Positions 1 to 14,372 of a stretch of DNA of 64,000 nt are shown here, one piece after another. Position numbers and translations under genes: made by a program. The notes under the pieces are model-generated. The model was given only the letters and a program-made list of their open reading frames with translations. It had not been told where the DNA came from and searched no databases. Source of the DNA: AC-69 sp963751665 (GTDB taxonomy: Bacteria > Actinomycetota > UBA4738 > HRBIN12); NCBI GenBank assembly GCA_963751665.1, contig CAVVVF010000004.1:248001-312000 (forward strand). The letters are read 5' to 3'. The stretch's first letter is position 1; every line of letters starts with the position of its first letter.

Positions 1-171
1 GAGTTCAAGTACAGCAACCACGCCTGGAAGCTGAACCTCGACACGAAGAGCCTCGACTCCGGGTTCACGTACTTCTGGTCCGTCCACCTGGACGACGGGA
101 CCAGCATCGACTTCCGCTTCCACCTCAAGGGCGGATCCTCCACGAGCCCGGGGACGACCAAGAAGCACTAG
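1..171 (+). CDS. C-terminal end of a secreted Ig-like (PxKF-type) domain protein, partial
   Basis: The frame is open from base 1 and stops with TAG at 169-171, so only the last 56 residues are present. They read as a beta-rich strand pattern (TYFWSVHLDDGTSIDFRFHLKG) followed by a Ser/Thr/Gly/Pro tail ending KKH. Aromatic-x-V-x-L-x-D-D-G followed by F-x-L-K is how the Ig-like PxKF domain ends in extracellular actinobacterial proteins. That family match is recognition by eye, not a search. The start and the rest of the protein lie outside the window. It is a second surface-type gene next to ribosomal genes, besides the giant repeat protein further on. Confidence 0.55.
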   Translation, partial: EFKYSNHAWKLNLDTKSLDSGFTYFWSVHLDDGTSIDFRFHLKGGSSTSPGTTKKH

Positions 172-183
172 GCCTGGTAGCCT

Positions 184-258
184 GGGCGCGCCGCAGACCG
201 CAGGGGCGCCGCATGATCCGGCCACGCCGGTACCTGCCGAGGCGATGAGGTGAGCGCC
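184..258 (+). promoter_or_regulatory. L10 leader (autoregulatory mRNA element upstream of rplJ)
   Basis: The sequence carries AGACCGCAGG (195-204) and CCTGCCGAGG (233-242). These are the two conserved blocks of the bacterial L10 leader, which binds the L10-(L12)4 complex to adjust rplJL expression. The spacing to rplJ and the following attenuator hairpin fit. The assignment rests on the two motif blocks; a covariance-model search was not possible. Confidence 0.7.
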
Positions 259-268
259 GTTCGACGTG

Positions 269-297
269 CGCCTCCGCTGCTGCGGAGGCGTTTTCGT
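269..297 (+). terminator. Attenuator-like hairpin before rplJ
   Basis: GCCTCCGC (270-277) pairs perfectly with GCGGAGGC (282-289) around a TGCT loop, C269/G290 extend it, and a T-rich run follows at 291-298. The left arm GCCTCC can also pair with the identical GGAGGC of the rplJ Shine-Dalgarno at 304-309. The same strand could therefore form a terminator or mask the ribosome site. Confidence 0.6.
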
Positions 298-312
298 TTG
301 TCTGGAGGCGTG

Positions 313-988
313 ATGCCGAGTCCGGAGAAGGTCGAGAAGGTCGCCAGGCTGAAGGAGCGGATCAGCAGCTCCCAGGCCCTGCTGCTGGCCGAGTACCGGG
401 GCCTGAGCGTGCAGGATGCCACCGAGCTCCGCCGATCCCTCGGCCAGGACACCCGGTTCTCCGTGGTGAAGAACACCCTGATGAAGCGGGCGGCCGGCGA
501 GGCGGGCGTGGGTGAGCTCGAGCGCCTGCTGGAGGGCCCCACCGCCGTCGCCTTCGTGGCCGGCGACCCCGTGGCGGCGGCCAAGAGGGTCGTGGAGGCG
601 GCGAAGAGGTTCCCCGCCCTCGCCCTGAAGGGCGCGTACATGGAGGGGCGCGTGCTCGGCGCCGACGAGGCTCGGGGCCTGGCCGAGCTCGAGTCGCGCG
701 AAGTCATGCTGTCGAGGCTCGCCGGCGCCATGAAAGCCGAGATGTCTCGGGCCGCCGGGATGTTCCAGGCCCTTCAGGGCCGGTTCCTGGCGCTGCTCGA
801 TGCGTACAAGGGGAAGGTCCCCGCCGGCGAGGAAGTCTGCCGAGCCCGAGGCCGCCCCGCCTGCCGGAGCCGAGCCCGAGCCCGAGCCCGCGATCCAGGG
901 TGAAGCCGAAACCCCGGCCCCACAGGCCGAGGGTGCCGAATCACTGGAGGCCCAGGCCTCCGACGAAGGAGACGAAGGAGAGGAGTGA
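313..988 (+). CDS. rplJ: 50S ribosomal protein L10 (frame break near codon 175)
   Basis: L10 anchors the L7/L12 dimers to form the ribosome stalk that recruits translation factors. Residues 1-170 read as a complete L10, with the conserved LLAEYRGLSV and FSVVKNTLMKRA segments. ATG 313 follows GGAGG at 304-308. After AYKGKVPAGEE the frame must shift by +1 (between 832 and 842) to continue into an acidic Ala/Pro/Glu tail (SAEPEAAPP...GDEGEE) that stops at 988, three bases before rplL. Without the shift the product would end in an Arg-rich nonsense tail at 903. The break is probably a sequencing error. The ~48-residue acidic extension is longer than usual for L10. Confidence 0.9.
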
Positions 989-990
989 AC

Positions 991-1389
991 ATGGCGACGA
1001 AGAAAGTGGACCCGGACACGCTGCTCGAGCAGTTCAAGGAGATGACGCTCCTGGAGCTGTCGGATTTCATCAAGAAGTTCGAGGAGACCTTCGACGTGAA
1101 GGCAGCGGCTGCGGGTCCGGTCATGATGGTCGCCCCGGGAGCCGGCGGGCAGGGTGGCGGCGAGGAAGCCGAGGAGCAGACGGAGTTCGACGTCGTGCTC
1201 ACCGGCGCGGGCGAGAAGAAGATCCAGGTGATCAAGGAGGTCCGGGCCCTGACCAGCCTGGGCCTGAAGGAGGCCAAGGATCTCGTCGACAGCGCGCCGA
1301 AGCCGGTCCTGGAACGCGTGAACAAGGAGACGGCCGACAAGGCCAAGGAGCAGCTCGAGGCGGCCGGAGCCACGGTCGAGGTCAAGTAG
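991..1389 (+). CDS. rplL: 50S ribosomal protein L7/L12
   Basis: Stalk protein that binds EF-Tu, EF-G, IF2 and release factors and stimulates their GTPase activity. The 132-aa product has the N-terminal dimerisation helix (residues ~1-35), an Ala/Gly hinge (~38-60) and the C-terminal factor-binding domain with KIQVIKEVRALTSLGLKEAK. ATG 991 is preceded by GGAGAGGAG. It directly follows rplJ, as in nearly all bacteria. rplK and rplA are not upstream; the preceding gene is a surface protein, so the L11-L1 pair must lie elsewhere. Confidence 0.97.
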   Translation: MATKKVDPDTLLEQFKEMTLLELSDFIKKFEETFDVKAAAAGPVMMVAPGAGGQGGGEEAEEQTEFDVVLTGAGEKKIQVIKEVRALTSLGLKEAKDLVDSAPKPVLERVNKETADKAKEQLEAAGATVEVK

Positions 1390-1390
1390 G

Positions 1391-1408
1391 GCCCTGGCCT
1401 GGGCTTTT
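1391..1408 (+). terminator. Weak terminator candidate after rplL
   Basis: GCCC (1391-1394) can pair with GGGC (1401-1404) followed by TTTT (1405-1408). The stem is only four pairs, so this may be a leaky terminator or chance. It sits immediately after the rplL stop and before the separate XRE gene. Confidence 0.3.
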
Positions 1409-1475
1409 GCGCTCTTTGGGGCCCGCATTGATATGCTCCCGTCACACGGTGGGGGCAATCGAGGGGGCTGTCTCA

Positions 1476-1895
1476 ATGAGAGATGAGAGGACGTTTGGCC
1501 GACGTCTGCGCGACACGCGGATCGGGGCCGGATACTCCCAGTCGGATCTTGAAGAGATCTCCGGGATCCCCAAAGCGCGACTGTCTCGCTATGAGAACGG
1601 CCATGTGGCTCCCTCCATCCAGACATTGGAGCGATTGGCGAGGGCCCTGAAGGTCTCGGAGGCTGCGCTACTCGGCGACGAGCGCGCGATCCTGGAGGAC
1701 TTCTTCAACGTCCTGCACGAGCGAGGCGTCCGCATCGAGTCCACCGACCAGGCCCGGACCCTGGCCAACGCCGTGGCGGACATGTACTTCGCCATGCAGC
1801 GGGCGGCCGAGGCCCAGTCGTTGTCAGGCCAGCCCCAGGAGGTCCTTTCCTCGGCCATGGCCCCCGTCCGGGACTGGGCCGGGGCGTCCGACTAG
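1476..1895 (+). CDS. XRE-family helix-turn-helix regulator
   Basis: A 139-aa protein with a Cro/C1-type HTH at residues ~8-65: RLRDTRIGAGYSQSDLEEIS, then GIPKARLSRYENGHVAPSI. The C-terminal helix-rich half resembles nothing I recognise. ATG 1476 has no strong Shine-Dalgarno. A weak promoter (TTGCGC 1407, TATGCT 1432, 19-bp spacer) lies upstream. It is wedged between rplL and rpoB, which are normally adjacent, so rpoBC is uncoupled here from the L10 operon. Function unknown beyond DNA binding. Confidence 0.8.
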   Translation: MRDERTFGRRLRDTRIGAGYSQSDLEEISGIPKARLSRYENGHVAPSIQTLERLARALKVSEAALLGDERAILEDFFNVLHERGVRIESTDQARTLANAVADMYFAMQRAAEAQSLSGQPQEVLSSAMAPVRDWAGASD

Positions 1896-1972
1896 GTGGC
1901 CGTGAACGGGTTGACCTCGGACCCGGGGAGGAGTACCCTTTCCCCCGTCTGACCTGGGCGTTCTTCCCTGGG

Positions 1973-2001
1973 TTGACTTGGCGTGTCTCGGACCCTATAC
2001 T
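1973..2001 (+). promoter_or_regulatory. Sigma-70-type promoter for rpoBC
   Basis: TTGACT (1973-1978), 17-bp spacer, TATACT (1996-2001), 72 bp before the rpoB start. Both boxes are within one base of consensus. The interruption of rplL-rpoB by a regulator gene makes a dedicated rpoBC promoter necessary. Confidence 0.75.
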
Positions 2002-2073
2002 GCTTGTTTGCCGTGCCGCCGTCCCGCATGCCCGCCTTTCAAGCGTGTCATTTCCACCTAGGGGGGAGACTCT

Positions 2074-5000
2074 TTGCCTGATGCGCTCGTTCCTGTGCGC
2101 GATCGTCTCAGTTTCGCCAAGCTCGAGGAGGTCCTTCCGCTACCAGATCTGATCGCCATCCAGCGGGTCTCCTTCCAGACGCTCTTGGACGAGGGCATCC
2201 GGGAGGTCCTGGAGGAGGTCTCGCCGATCGAGGACTTCACCGAGCAGTTCCAGCTCCATTTCGGCAAGCACCAGTTCAAGGACATCAAGTACTCCGAGGA
2301 GGAGTGCAAGGACAAGGACCAGACCTACTCCGCCCCGTTGTTCGTCGAGGCCATGTTCGTGAACAAGGCCACCGGCGAGATCAAGGAGCAGGAGGTCTTC
2401 ATGGGGGACTTCCCCATGATGACCGAGCGGGGAACCTTCATCATCAACGGCACCGAGCGGGTGGTGGTGTCCCAGCTGGTCCGGTCCCCGGGCGTCTACT
2501 TCAGCCGCGACCTGGACAAGACCACCGACAGGGACGTCTTCCTGGCCAAGATCATCCCCTCCCGGGGGGCCTGGCTCGAGTTCGACGTGGACAAGAAGGA
2601 GACCGTCGGGGTCCGGATCGACCGCAAGCGCCGGCAGAGCGTCACCGTCCTGCTGAAGGCCCTGGGCTGGTCCGAGGATGCCATCCTCGAGCTCTTCGAC
2701 CACGCCCCGTCGATCAAGCTGACCCTGGAGAAGGACCACGTCCAGACCCCCGAGGAGGCCCTGGAGGACATCTACCGCAAGCTCCGCCCGGGCGAGCCGC
2801 CCACGGCCGAGTCGGCCCGGACGCTGCTCGAGAACCTGTTCTTCAACCCCAAGCGCTATGACCTGGCCCGGGTGGGCCGGTACAAGGTGTCGAAGAAGCT
2901 CGGGCCGGCCGAGGGCAGGCTCCAGGCCCAGCTGAAGGCCCGGGCCAAGGCCCTGGCCGAGCTCTCCAACCCGGAGAAGAAGGGCTGGGACCAGCCCAAG
3001 TTCCGCGTGTGGGGCGAGCTCCAGAAGGACGAGCAGGGCGAGGGCTCCCCCAAGTTCAAGGGGATCCTGACCTACGAGGACATGCTCAAGGCCGTCCGGT
3101 ACCTGGTGAAACTGCATGCCGGCGAGGAGGGCTACGAGCCCGACGACATCGACCACTTCGGCAACCGTCGCCTGCGCTCGGTGGGAGAGCTGATCCAGAA
3201 TCAGATCCGGATCGGCCTGTCCCGCATGGAGCGCGTGGTCCGGGAGCGCATGACCACCCAGGATGTGGAGGCCATCACGCCCCAGACGCTCATCAACATC
3301 CGCCCGGTGGTCGCCTCCATCAAGGAGTTCTTCGGGACCAGCCAGCTCTCACAGTTCATGGACCAGACCAACCCCCTGGCCGGGCTGACCCACAAGCGGC
3401 GGCTGTCCGCCCTGGGCCCCGGCGGCCTCTCGCGGGAGCGCGCGGGGTTCGAGGTCCGCGACGTCCACCCGTCCCACTACGGCCGGATGTGCCCCATCGA
3501 GACCCCGGAGGGGCCGAACATCGGCCTCATCGGGTCGTTGTCCACGTACGGCCGGATCAACCCGTTCGGGTTCATCGAGACCCCGTACCGGCGCGTCGAG
3601 GCGGGAAGGGTCACGAGCAAGATCGACTACCTGTCCGCCGACGAGGAGGACCGGCACGTCATCGCCCAGGCCAACACGCCATATGACCTGAAGTCCGGCC
3701 GGTTCACCGACGACTCCATCCTGGTCCGCCGCAAGGGCGGCGAGGTCGAATCCGTGCCGCCCGACGAGGTCGACTACATGGACGTCTCGCCCAAGCAGAT
3801 CATCTCGGTGGCGGCGGCGCTGATCCCGTTCCTGGAGCACGACGACGCCAACCGGGCCCTGATGGGCGCCAACATGCAGCGCCAGGCGGTGCCGCTCTTG
3901 AAGTCCGAGGCCCCGCTGATCGGCACCGGCGTGGAGTTCCGGGCCGCCGTGGACGCCGGCGACGTGATCCTGGCCGAGGAGACCGGGACCGTGGAGGACG
4001 TCTCGGCCGACGAGATCCTGGTTCGGGAGCGGGGCGGAGCGCGCTCCTACAGGCTCCAGAAGTACCGCCGGTCCAACCAGGGCACCTGCATGAACCAGAA
4101 GCCGTTCGTCAGGGAGGGCGACCGGATCGTGAAGGGGCAGGTCATCGCAGACGGCCCCTCCACCGAGTCCGGCGAGCTGGCCCTGGGCCGGAACCTGATC
4201 GTGGCCTACATGCCCTGGGAGGGCCACAACTACGAGGACGCCATCATCATCTCCGAGCGCCTGGTGAAGGGCGACGTCTTGACCTCGATCCACATCGAGG
4301 AGCACGAGGTCGACGCCCGCGACACCAAGCTCGGGGCCGAGGAGATCACCCGTGACATCCCCAACGTCTCCGAGGAGATCCTGAAGGACCTCGACGAGCG
4401 GGGGATCGTCCGGATCGGGGCCGAGGTCAACCCCGGCGACTACCTGGTGGGCAAGGTCACCCCCAAGGGCGAGACCGAGCTCACGCCCGAGGAGCGACTG
4501 CTCCGGGCCATCTTCGGGGAGAAGGCCCGGGAGGTCCGGGACACCTCGCTGAAGGTGCCCCACGGCGAGTCGGGCAAGGTCATCGGGGTCCGCGTGTTCT
4601 CACGCGAGGACGGCGACGAGCTCCCGCCGGGTGTGAACCAGCTGGTCCGGGTGTACGTGGCCCAGAAGCGGAAGATCTCCGACGGGGACAAGCTGGCCGG
4701 CCGCCACGGCAACAAGGGCGTCATCTCGACCATCCTGGCCGAGGAGGACATGCCGTTCCTGGCCGACGGGACCCCGGTCGACATCATCCTGAACCCGCTG
4801 GGGGTGCCCTCCCGGATGAACCTGGGCCAGATCCTGGAGGCCCACCTGGGATGGGCCTCGCTCATGGGGTTCTCCAAGGACGGCCGGAACCTCGAAGGCC
4901 CGACCTACATCGCCTCCCCGGTGTTCGACGGGGCCAGGGAGTGGGAGATCCTGGAGGCCCTCCAGAAGGCCAACTCCGACCGCGATGGGAAGACCCTGGT

Positions 5001-5526
5001 CGACAAGGTAGGCAAGGCCACCCTGTACGACGGGCGAAACGGCGAGCCCTACGAGGAGCCGGTCACCGTGGGCGTGGCCTACATCATGAAGCTGCTCCAC
5101 CTGGTGGACGACAAGATCCACGCCAGGAGCACGGGCCCGTACTCGATGATCACCCAGCAGCCGCTGGGCGGGAAGGCCCAGTTCGGCGGGCAGCGGTTCG
5201 GCGAGATGGAGGTGTGGGCGCTCGAGGCCTACGGGGCGGCCTATGCCCTGCAGGAGCTGCTCACGATCAAGTCCGACGACGTGCTCGGCCGGGTGAAGGT
5301 GTACGAGGCCATCGTGAAGGGCGAGAACATCCCGGAGCCGGGCATCCCCGAGTCCTTCAAGGTCCTGATCAAGGAGATGCAGTCTCTGTGCCTGAACGTC
5401 GAGGTCCGCTCGGCCGAGGGCGAGGAGATCGAGCTCAAGGAGACCGACGAGGACGTGTTCCGGGCGGCCGAGGAGCTCGGCATCGACCTCTCGCGCCGGG
5501 AGCCCGCCGGCGCCGACTACGACTAA
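2074..5526 (+). CDS. rpoB: DNA-directed RNA polymerase subunit beta
   Basis: Catalytic-core beta subunit, 1150 aa and uninterrupted. The rifampicin-region block (about residues 420-460: GTSQLSQFMDQTNPLAGLTH, KRRLSALGPGG) has the drug-sensitive residues D (FMDQ), H (LTHKR) and S (RLSAL). Further conserved blocks are MCPIETPEGPNIGLI, GEMEVWALEAYGAA and DGDKLAGRHGNKGV. TTG 2074 is chosen because GGGGGGAGA lies 6 bases upstream and the product then starts MPDALVPVRDRLSFAKLEEV, matching family N-termini. rpoC follows 18 bp downstream. Confidence 0.98.
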   Translation: MPDALVPVRDRLSFAKLEEVLPLPDLIAIQRVSFQTLLDEGIREVLEEVSPIEDFTEQFQLHFGKHQFKDIKYSEEECKDKDQTYSAPLFVEAMFVNKATGEIKEQEVFMGDFPMMTERGTFIINGTERVVVSQLVRSPGVYFSRDLDKTTDRDVFLAKIIPSRGAWLEFDVDKKETVGVRIDRKRRQSVTVLLKALGWSEDAILELFDHAPSIKLTLEKDHVQTPEEALEDIYRKLRPGEPPTAESARTLLENLFFNPKRYDLARVGRYKVSKKLGPAEGRLQAQLKARAKALAELSNPEKKGWDQPKFRVWGELQKDEQGEGSPKFKGILTYEDMLKAVRYLVKLHAGEEGYEPDDIDHFGNRRLRSVGELIQNQIRIGLSRMERVVRERMTTQDVEAITPQTLINIRPVVASIKEFFGTSQLSQFMDQTNPLAGLTHKRRLSALGPGGLSRERAGFEVRDVHPSHYGRMCPIETPEGPNIGLIGSLSTYGRINPFGFIETPYRRVEAGRVTSKIDYLSADEEDRHVIAQANTPYDLKSGRFTDDSILVRRKGGEVESVPPDEVDYMDVSPKQIISVAAALIPFLEHDDANRALMGANMQRQAVPLLKSEAPLIGTGVEFRAAVDAGDVILAEETGTVEDVSADEILVRERGGARSYRLQKYRRSNQGTCMNQKPFVREGDRIVKGQVIADGPSTESGELALGRNLIVAYMPWEGHNYEDAIIISERLVKGDVLTSIHIEEHEVDARDTKLGAEEITRDIPNVSEEILKDLDERGIVRIGAEVNPGDYLVGKVTPKGETELTPEERLLRAIFGEKAREVRDTSLKVPHGESGKVIGVRVFSREDGDELPPGVNQLVRVYVAQKRKISDGDKLAGRHGNKGVISTILAEEDMPFLADGTPVDIILNPLGVPSRMNLGQILEAHLGWASLMGFSKDGRNLEGPTYIASPVFDGAREWEILEALQKANSDRDGKTLVDKVGKATLYDGRNGEPYEEPVTVGVAYIMKLLHLVDDKIHARSTGPYSMITQQPLGGKAQFGGQRFGEMEVWALEAYGAAYALQELLTIKSDDVLGRVKVYEAIVKGENIPEPGIPESFKVLIKEMQSLCLNVEVRSAEGEEIELKETDEDVFRAAEELGIDLSRREPAGADYD

Positions 5527-5544
5527 CAGAGTGGAGGCACCTAC

Positions 5545-9459
<3,915 letters not shown>

Positions 9460-9480
9460 CTCGAGGCTCGGGGCTCGGGG

Positions 9481-9972
9481 TTAGTCCCAGGGATGTGGGG
9501 GCGGGACCAGGGCAAGCCTGCCCGCCCCTACGGCCTCAACGAGAGCGACGCGGGTTTGCGCCGGGAGCTTCTCCATGTCGCGTTCCACGCTCACTACTGA
9601 TTCCCGGGCGGTCGCCAGGCGCCTGGTGCCCAGGTCGGTCAGCCAGATGACGCGAAGCCCGCCGTCCCTCGGTGCGATATCGATGAGATCCAGGCGCCGA
9701 AGCCGGTCGACGAGTCCATTGGCCGCCTGTCTCGTCATCCGGAGGCGCCGGGCGAGCTCGCTCGCGTGCAGGTTCGGCTCTTCCTCGAGGATCTGGAGGA
9801 TCTCGTACTGCGCGTAGGTGAGCGCGAACTCCTGATCGAAGCATCGGTTCAGACGGGTGCGGAGGACGCGGTGGAACAGGCGCGCGGCGGCGATGACCTC
9901 TCGGCCGGATGGCGCGGCCGGGCGGAGATGCTCGGCGGCGGGATCGAGTTCTTGAACGGCTTCCGATCTCAC
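9481..9972 (-). CDS. MarR-family transcriptional regulator
   Basis: About 163 aa. The winged-helix core is clear: QEFALTYAQYEILQILEEEP, then LHASELARRLRMTRQAANGLVDRL and the wing LIDIAPRDGGLRVIWLTDLG. Such proteins are dimeric repressors that usually control their own gene and a linked efflux or detoxification gene. GTG 9972 is the first plausible start in frame but its ribosome site is poor, so the N-terminus is uncertain. Two perfect palindromes at 10109-10168 sit in its upstream region, which suggests autoregulation. In the raw sequence the upstream IMPase frame runs into it; see that entry. No transporter is adjacent, so its target is unknown. Confidence 0.85.
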   Translation of the reverse strand: MRSEAVQELDPAAEHLRPAAPSGREVIAAARLFHRVLRTRLNRCFDQEFALTYAQYEILQILEEEPNLHASELARRLRMTRQAANGLVDRLRRLDLIDIAPRDGGLRVIWLTDLGTRRLATARESVVSVERDMEKLPAQTRVALVEAVGAGRLALVPPPHPWD

Positions 9973-10108
9973 GTCGAGCGAGTGATACCCCGCGCCACTG
10001 ACAGAGTTTCCGGCATCGCTCCCACGTGTGGACTCGCGGGCGCTCGCCTGGGCCGTCCGCCGGGGCTCCCTCCTGGGTTTTGGCCCGGGCGGCTCGCTCC
10101 TCCCGGGA

Positions 10109-10128
10109 GTTGTCAACACCTTGACAAC
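10109..10128. promoter_or_regulatory. Palindromic operator 1 (probable MarR site)
   Basis: GTTGTCAA-CACC-TTGACAAC, a perfect 8+8 inverted repeat with a 4-bp centre, about 140 bp upstream of the MarR start. Core TGTCAA-N4-TTGACA is shared with the second palindrome. Confidence 0.7.
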
Positions 10129-10140
10129 AAAGCCCCAGGA

Positions 10141-10168
10141 CGAACCTGTCAAGGTGTTGACAGGTTCG
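10141..10168. promoter_or_regulatory. Palindromic operator 2 (probable MarR site)
   Basis: Arms CGAACCTGTCAA (10141-10152) and TTGACAGGTTCG (10157-10168) form a perfect 12+12 inverted repeat around GGTG. The centre is the reverse complement of CACC in operator 1, so the two sites are the same 16-bp core in opposite orientation. Their centres are 36 bp apart. The TTGACA half can also serve as a -35 box toward marR. Confidence 0.7.
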
Positions 10169-10214
10169 GTGAAGGAAGAGGGCGCCTCAGCGGGGGCGGG
10201 TCGGTCAGCGGTGG

Positions 10215-10994
10215 CTATCCGCGTTCGCACGATCTCGAGGAGCGCGGCGTGGACGGCAGGTGAGCCGGCCAGGACGTCGCCGGCCAGGTAGTCGGGCCCT
10301 CCCTCCCAATCGCTCACCACGCCGCCCGCCTCCTCGATCAGCACCGCCCCAGCGGCCACGTCCCACGGCGCCAGCCCGAGCTCGAAGAACCCCTCGAACA
10401 CCCCGGCCGCCACCCAGGCCAGGTCCAGCGCCGCGGCCCCGGGACGGCGGAGGTCCTCGAAGCGCTCCAGGCAGGCCTCGAACGCCGCCAGGTATCGGGG
10501 GAGGATGTCCTTCCGTCTGAACGGGAAGCCCGTCCCCAGCACGGCTTGCTCGACCGGGCGTCCCGAGACCCTCGCCTCCACCACCGCGCCGTCCCTTCGC
10601 ACCCGGGCTCCCAGCCCTCGAGCCCCCAGGTACGTCTGGCCCAGGAACGGGGCATGGACGACGCCCACGGCGGGCCTCCCTTCCTCAACCAGCGCCACCG
10701 AGACCCCGACGACCGGGAATCCGTGCAGGTAGTTGGTGGTGCCATCCAGCGGATCGACCACCCAGTAGCGCTCCCCGACCGCACCTCCGGCTTCCCCTCC
10801 GCCCTCCTCGCCCAGGACGGGGATGTCCGGGGTGGCCGCGCCGAGGACCTCCCGGATGGCCCGCTCAGAGGCCCGGTCCACCTCGGTCACGTAGTCGCCG
10901 GCCCCCTTGGACTCGGCCCCGGGGCCGGCTCCCCGGCCACGAGCTCGCCGCCGCGCACGGCGGCTCGCTCGGCGAGCTCCAGGAGATCGGCCAT
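10215..10994 (-). CDS. Inositol monophosphatase family protein (two frame breaks)
   Basis: Mg-dependent phosphatase of the IMPase/SuhB/histidinol-phosphatase fold. Metal-binding motifs are GEEGGGE, DPLDGTTNYLHG and, near the C-terminus, WDVAAGAVLIEEAGG. Start ATG 10994 (or GTG 11003) gives MADLLELAERAAVRGGELV. A one-base deletion near 10920 is needed to join this to the ESKGAGDYVTEVDRASE frame. At the other end one extra C at 10221 removes the natural stop: without it the protein ends HAALLEIVRTG with TAG at 10217-10215. As given, the frame runs through the operator palindromes into marR, which I regard as an artefact. The substrate (inositol, histidinol or other sugar phosphate) cannot be told. 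Confidence 0.8.
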
Positions 10995-11060
10995 GCCGGG
11001 CACGGCGCCAAGCTAGCAGGGCGGGCGAGCGCCCGGGACGCCCGCCAATGCCCCGGTTCG

Positions 11061-11090
11061 TTGACGGGCGTGCGTCGTGCCTAGTAGCCT
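11061..11090 (+). promoter_or_regulatory. Promoter of the str operon
   Basis: TTGACG (11061-11066), 18-bp spacer, TAGCCT (11085-11090). The first gene downstream on this strand is rpsL. The same TTGACG-18-TA(G)CNT layout recurs in front of rplM. Confidence 0.6.
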
Positions 11091-11190
11091 TATCGATTGC
11101 ACTCCGGACCCGGCGGGCGGGTTCGGTATCCATGCGAGCTTTCAGGGGGTACCCCGAAGGGACAACTGTGCCTGAGGCGAGTCCCTGGGA

Positions 11191-11214
11191 GCCGGGCCCG
11201 CGGGTCCGGCTTTT
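11191..11214 (+). terminator. Attenuator-like hairpin in the rpsL leader
   Basis: GCCGGGCC (11191-11198) pairs with GGTCCGGC (11203-11210) with one G-U, followed by TTTT (11211-11214). It lies about 100 bp after the promoter and 49 bp before rpsL, so readthrough would be needed to express the whole str/S10 run. Confidence 0.55.
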
Positions 11215-11262
11215 CGTTGGATCCCCTGTGGAGACCAAGGCGAGAGTGAATACGAGAGCGTC

Positions 11263-11638
11263 ATGCCCACGATCCAGCAACTGGTCCGAGACGGGCGCGA
11301 GCGCCCGCGGAGCAAGACGAAGAGCCCTGCGCTCAGGGGCTCTCCTCAGCGCCGCGGCGTCTGCACGCGCGTGTACACGACCACCCCGAAGAAGCCCAAC
11401 TCGGCCCTTCGAAAGGTTGCGCGGGTCCGCCTGACCACGCGGGATCGAGGTCACCGCCTACATCCCCGGCATCGGCCACAACCTCCAGGAGCACTCGATC
11501 GTCCTCGTTCGAGGCGGCCGGGTGAAGGACCTGCCGGGCGTCCGGTACAAGATCATCCGGGGCACGCTCGACACCGCCGGGGTCAGGGACCGCAAGAAGG
11601 CCCGGTCCCGGTACGGGGCCAAGAGGGTGGGCGACTAG
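11263..11638 (+). CDS. rpsL: 30S ribosomal protein S12 (frame break at codon ~59)
   Basis: S12 lines the decoding centre. MPTIQQLVRDGRERP starts at ATG 11263; the TTTPKKPNSALRKVARVRL block holds the first streptomycin-region Lys, and PGVRYKIIRG the second, both wild type. After RVRLTT one extra base (11438-11440; ACGCGGG where ACCGGG would read T-G-I-E-V) shifts the frame. The remainder (IEVTAYIPGIGHNLQEHSIV...AKRVGD) is then perfect to TAG 11636-11638. S12 is essential, so a consensus error is far likelier than a pseudogene. rpsG starts two bases later. Confidence 0.92.
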
Positions 11639-11640
11639 CG

Positions 11641-12111
11641 ATGCCCCGCAAGGGCCCTGCCGTACGCAGGGAGATCCAGCCCGACCCCGTCTACCAGAAC
11701 CCGCTGGTGACCCAGCTGATCGACAAGGTCCTGTACGACGGCAAGAAGTCGCTGGCGGAACGGACGGTCTACAAGGCGCTCGAGGTCATCTCGGAGCGGA
11801 CGGCGAACGACCCGGTCATCACGCTGAAGCGGGCCGTGGAGAACGTCCGTCCCATGCTCGAGGTCCGGTCCCGCCGGGTCGGCGGGGCGAACTACCAGGT
11901 GCCGGTGGAGGTTCGGCCGACCAGGGGCACCACGCTCGCGCTGCGGTGGCTCGTGAACTACTCCCGCGCCCGTAAGGAGCACTCCATGTCCGACCGATTG
12001 GTGGGGGAGATCATGGACGCCTCCCAAGGCCAGGGGGCCTCGGTCAAGCGGCGCGAGGACATGCACAAGATGGCCGAGGCGAACAAGGCGTTCGCGCACT
12101 ACCGATGGTGA
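11641..12111 (+). CDS. rpsG: 30S ribosomal protein S7
   Basis: 156 aa, the usual length. S7 nucleates assembly of the 30S head and contacts E-site tRNA. The MPRKGPAVRREIQPDP start and the conserved MLEVRSRRVGGANYQVPVEV and MHKMAEANKAFAHYRW segments are present. ATG 11641 is two bases after the rpsL stop, so it is translationally coupled. The repaired rpsL confirms the boundary. Confidence 0.97.
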   Translation: MPRKGPAVRREIQPDPVYQNPLVTQLIDKVLYDGKKSLAERTVYKALEVISERTANDPVITLKRAVENVRPMLEVRSRRVGGANYQVPVEVRPTRGTTLALRWLVNYSRARKEHSMSDRLVGEIMDASQGQGASVKRREDMHKMAEANKAFAHYRW

Positions 12112-12257
12112 TCGAAGGAAACGCTCGTGCCGGGCTCTGGGGCCCGGCGTTGGTCGAGGGGGTGGGCTAGTGGCCACCTCCGCGGAGAGGATCGACGTGG
12201 TCGAAGCGGCACAGCGAAGTCAAGGGACGCCAGCCCGGAGGGTCCGGCAAGGACCTC
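12112..12257. other. rpsG-fusA intergenic region
   Basis: 146 bp with a GC hairpin (GCCGGG/CCCGGC around 12129-12148) and no convincing gene. A GTG at 12170 opens a different frame that does not continue into EF-G. The AAGGA at 12249-12253 is the likely fusA ribosome site. Confidence 0.5.
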
Positions 12258-14339
<2,082 letters not shown>

Positions 14340-14372
14340 GCCGCGGAAGGAGAAGGAGAAGGGGAAGGAAGC

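Noticed and set aside
9481..10994. IMPase-MarR fusion protein
   Set aside because: The linker would encode two perfect operator palindromes, and one extra C at 10221 explains the missing stop.
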